From contig CABQHF010000099.1 in the NCBI GenBank assembly GCA_902463905.1, positions 1 through 7,602 of the forward strand: 7,602 bases of DNA, written 5' to 3'. The notes below the pieces were generated by a model, which had not been told where the DNA came from, made no database searches, and was given only the letters and a program-made list of their open reading frames with translations. The translations under genes were made by a program, and so were the position numbers. Shown one piece after another: positions 5,190 through 7,602 of this stretch (position 1 is the stretch's first letter; each line of letters begins with the position of its first letter). The DNA comes from an uncultured Faecalibacterium sp. GTDB taxonomy: Bacteria; Bacillota; Clostridia; Oscillospirales; Ruminococcaceae.

Positions 5190-7451
5190 ATGCCAAAAAC
5201 GGTGGGTGTTGCCGTAAGCAACGCGACCTTCCATTTTGATAAACTGTACACCTATGCCGTTTTGCCGGAGCATCAGGACAAGGTGCGTCTGGGCAGCATG
5301 GTGCTGGTGCCCTTTGGCCGGGGCAGCCGCGCCCGCATGGGGGTGGTGCTGGCCTGTGACGCCGAGCCGGAACATTCCAAGCTCAAGTTCCTGTTCGACG
5401 TGGCCCCGGCGTCGGCCTGTCTGACCCCGGAGCTGCTGCGGCTGGTGCACTTTCTGAAGGAGCGCACCTTCTGCACCTATTACGAGGCGGTCAAGGCGGT
5501 CATCCCCTACGGGGCACAGTACAAGCCCACCGTGGCGGCCGATGGGGTTACGCCCGTGCTGCAAAAGCAGCTGGTCCGTCATACAGAAAATTCCTACCGG
5601 TTGGCCGGTACCCTGCCGCAAAAGCCAAAGCCCACCGCCAAACAGCTGGCGGCCGTGGCCCTGCTGGGCGGCGGCCCCCGCACCCTGACGGAGCTGGAAG
5701 AAAAGGGCATCAGCCGCGCCGTGCTGGACAATCTCTGTACCAAAGGCGTGCTGGAATGCACCAAGGTGAACAAATCCATCGACCTGTATGCCTCCATCCC
5801 GTTGCAGAATGAGCCCATCGTGCTCACGCAGGAGCAGCAGGCCGCTTATGACGCGCTGCTGCCGAAGCTGGAGGACGCCGCCCCGCATTCGGCCCTGCTG
5901 TATGGCGTGACCGGCAGCGGCAAAACGCTGGTATTCTTAAAGCTCATTGCCCGGTGTCTGGAGCTGGGCAAACGTGCGCTGGTGCTGGTGCCGGAGATCA
6001 GCCTGACACCGCAGATGATCCTGCGGCTCAAGCGGCAGTTTGGCCGTCGGGTGGCGGTGCAGCATTCGGCCCTCAACCACACCGAACGTCTGCTGCAATG
6101 GCAGATGATCCAGGACGGCGGTGCCGACATCGTGGTGGGCACCCGCAGCGCGATCTTCTCACCGCTGGAAAACATCGGACTGATCATCGTGGACGAGGAA
6201 CAGGAACATACCTACCGTTCCGAGTCGGCGCCCCGCTACTCCGCCCATGAAGTGGCCCGGCAGCGTGCCGCCGAGAATGGCGCCCTGCTGCTGCTGGCCA
6301 GCGCCACCCCCAGCACCGAGAGCTTTTACGCGGCCCGGAACGGCCGCACCCAGCTGGTGCGGCTTACCCAGCGTTACGGCGGCAATCCGCTGCCCCGGGT
6401 GCAGATCGTGGATATGCGGGCCGAGCTGGCCTCCGGCAACCCGCGGGAGATCAGCCTTGCACTGGAAGATGCCATCCGCCGCAATCTGGAGGCGAAAAAG
6501 CAGACCATTTTGCTCCTGAACCGCCGGGGCTACCAGACCATGGCCCAGTGCGAGGACTGCCGCGAGGTACTGAAATGCCCCAAGTGCAGCGTGCCCATGG
6601 TGTATCATAAGTCAGCCCACAAGCTGCTGTGCCACTACTGCGGCAGCCAGATGGACCCGCCGCCCACGGTCTGCCCGACTTGCGGCGGCAAGCTGCAATA
6701 CCGGGGCTTCGGCACCCAGAAAGCTGAGGAAGAGCTGGCAAAGCTGTTTCCGGAAGCACGGGTGCTGCGCATGGATCAGGACTCCACCGCCGCCAAGGAC
6801 GCTCACGAAAAACTGCTGGCAAAGTTTGCAAACCACGAGTACGACATCATGGTGGGCACCCAGATGGTGGCCAAGGGCCTCGATTTTGAGGACGTGACCC
6901 TTGTGGGCGTGCTGGGCATCGACTCGCTGCTGTTCGCACAGGGCTTCCGCGCCTACGAGAATGTGTTCAGCCTCATCACGCAGGTAGTGGGCCGCAGCGG
7001 CCGTGCAAAGGACCCCGGCTTTGCCATCATCCAGACCACCGACCCCGACAACCCGGTGCTCAACCTTGCCGCCGCACAGGACTACGACGCCTTTTTCGAG
7101 CAGGAGATCGCGTACCGGAAACTGGGCCTGTACCCGCCCTTCTGCGGGCTGTGCGTCATCGGCTTTGCCGGGCCAAAGGAAATCGAAGTGGCCCGGGCCG
7201 CCGCCCGATTCTCGGCATTGCTGGGGCAGCAGGCGGCAAAACAGCCCGACCTGCCTTTGCGGGTGCTGGGCCCTACGCCGGGCAGCATTGAAAAGATCAA
7301 CGACAGCTACCGCTACAAGCTCACCGTCAAGTGCCGCAACGACCGACGCTTCCGCGACCTTGTGCGCAGTACGCTGGACTGTTATGAACAGGAAAAACTT
7401 CCGTCCAAGGCCACCGTTGTGGTGGACCTGCATTCGGACGGTGATATCTGA
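5190..7451 (+). CDS. priA: Primosomal protein N', replication restart helicase PriA
   Basis: The 753-aa protein has the full PriA layout. The N-terminal 3'-end DNA-binding domain (about 1-105) includes FDKLYTYAV and VLVPFGRG; a winged-helix region follows (about 145-205). The helicase core has Walker A GVTGSGKT (239-246), motif II DEEQ (335-338), motif III SATPS (371-375), motif V GTQMVAKGLDFEDV (556-569) and motif VI QVVGRSGRA (598-606). Between the helicase lobes are eight zinc-binding cysteines: Cys454, 457, 463, 466, 481, 484, 495 and 498. The C-terminal domain (about 640-753) carries LGLYPPF and VLGPTPGSIEKI. PriA binds stalled or collapsed replication forks and reloads the replicative helicase through the primosome proteins. 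Motif II is DEEQ instead of the DEEH of E. coli, which I recall as common in clostridia. priA follows gmk by 26 bases and precedes def by 21, so the genes are probably co-transcribed. Identification is very secure. Confidence 0.97.
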   Translation: MPKTVGVAVSNATFHFDKLYTYAVLPEHQDKVRLGSMVLVPFGRGSRARMGVVLACDAEPEHSKLKFLFDVAPASACLTPELLRLVHFLKERTFCTYYEAVKAVIPYGAQYKPTVAADGVTPVLQKQLVRHTENSYRLAGTLPQKPKPTAKQLAAVALLGGGPRTLTELEEKGISRAVLDNLCTKGVLECTKVNKSIDLYASIPLQNEPIVLTQEQQAAYDALLPKLEDAAPHSALLYGVTGSGKTLVFLKLIARCLELGKRALVLVPEISLTPQMILRLKRQFGRRVAVQHSALNHTERLLQWQMIQDGGADIVVGTRSAIFSPLENIGLIIVDEEQEHTYRSESAPRYSAHEVARQRAAENGALLLLASATPSTESFYAARNGRTQLVRLTQRYGGNPLPRVQIVDMRAELASGNPREISLALEDAIRRNLEAKKQTILLLNRRGYQTMAQCEDCREVLKCPKCSVPMVYHKSAHKLLCHYCGSQMDPPPTVCPTCGGKLQYRGFGTQKAEEELAKLFPEARVLRMDQDSTAAKDAHEKLLAKFANHEYDIMVGTQMVAKGLDFEDVTLVGVLGIDSLLFAQGFRAYENVFSLITQVVGRSGRAKDPGFAIIQTTDPDNPVLNLAAAQDYDAFFEQEIAYRKLGLYPPFCGLCVIGFAGPKEIEVARAAARFSALLGQQAAKQPDLPLRVLGPTPGSIEKINDSYRYKLTVKCRNDRRFRDLVRSTLDCYEQEKLPSKATVVVDLHSDGDI

Positions 7452-7472
7452 TGATTTTTGGAGGTACCATTT

Positions 7473-7602
7473 ATGGCAATCCGCAACATTGTAAAAGAAG
7501 GCGACCCCATCCTGAACAAGGTCTGCCGCCCCGTGACCAATTTCGACGACCGTCTGGCTACCCTGCTGGACGACATGCACGAGACCATGATCGCCGCCGA
7601 CG
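7473..7602 (+). CDS. def: Peptide deformylase, N-terminal part, 3' truncated by the window
   Basis: Translation from the ATG at 7473 gives 43 residues before the right edge: MAIRNIVKEGDPILNKVCRP (1-20), then VTNFDDRLATLLDDMHETM (21-39) and IAAD. The pattern I-V-KEGDPIL at the start and the LLDDMHETM helix are typical of the start of peptide deformylases, metal enzymes that remove the formyl group from new proteins. The metal-binding motifs (GVGLAAPQ, EGCLS, QHExDH) would lie beyond the window, so catalytic residues cannot be confirmed. GGAGG (7460-7464) lies 8 bases before the ATG. The position directly after priA is the usual place of def in Firmicutes, where fmt commonly follows. Confidence 0.88.
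   Translation, partial: MAIRNIVKEGDPILNKVCRPVTNFDDRLATLLDDMHETMIAAD

Noticed and set aside
6612..7580. Minus-strand open frame of 322 codons opposite priA and def
   Set aside because: It spans two conserved plus-strand genes and shows no protein family motif or convincing upstream signals.
1..7602. CRISPR array, tRNA, rRNA, prophage or defence system
   Set aside because: I found no regularly spaced repeats, no cloverleaf-like or rRNA-like sequence and no phage or defence proteins. Apart from the transposase-type HTH gene the content is metabolic and housekeeping.

Overview
The window is a high-GC stretch of chromosome from a Gram-positive, clostridia-type bacterium. Strong GGAGG-type ribosome-binding sites, a RemA (DUF370) protein and the order yicC-remA-gmk-priA-def all point to Firmicutes. 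The composition and the mix of genes fit Oscillospiraceae/Ruminococcaceae such as Faecalibacterium or a close relative. That genus-level guess is inference and was not checked by any search. All convincing genes are on the plus strand.

Region 1 (1-2681) is the end of a biotin-dependent carboxyl-transfer operon. It holds the C-terminal half of an acyl-CoA carboxyltransferase (12S/MmdA type), a free biotin carrier protein of 126 aa with the AMKM biotinylation motif, and a 467-aa pyruvate/oxaloacetate carboxyltransferase (5S/OadA type) without its own biotin domain. The operon closes with a clear intrinsic terminator. These three parts match the three subunits of propionibacterial transcarboxylase, so the complex could move a carboxyl group between oxaloacetate/pyruvate and an acyl-CoA without ATP. 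A sodium-pumping decarboxylase is the main alternative, but no membrane subunit lies in the visible part.

Region 2 (2682-3245) is a small self-contained unit: a near-consensus promoter, a 113-aa protein resembling only the N-terminal helix-turn-helix part of an IS5-type transposase, and a strong terminator. No DDE catalytic part follows. It is either a remnant of an insertion sequence or a DNA-binding domain kept as a separate gene.

Region 3 (3246-7602) is a housekeeping operon: yicC (endoribonuclease family), remA (DNA-binding regulator), gmk (guanylate kinase), priA (replication restart helicase) and the start of def (peptide deformylase). A good promoter lies about 90 bases upstream of yicC, and a perfect 9-bp inverted repeat starts at the predicted transcription start. 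rpoZ and coaBC, which sit between gmk and priA in Bacillus and many relatives, are missing here. The genes are closely packed, remA and gmk overlap, and each has its own ribosome-binding site, so they are probably co-transcribed.

Nothing in the window looks like a defence system, prophage, CRISPR array, tRNA or rRNA. The best leads are the transcarboxylase-like triad with an unusual 12S-type subunit, the stand-alone transposase-type HTH gene, and the structured leader of the yicC operon.
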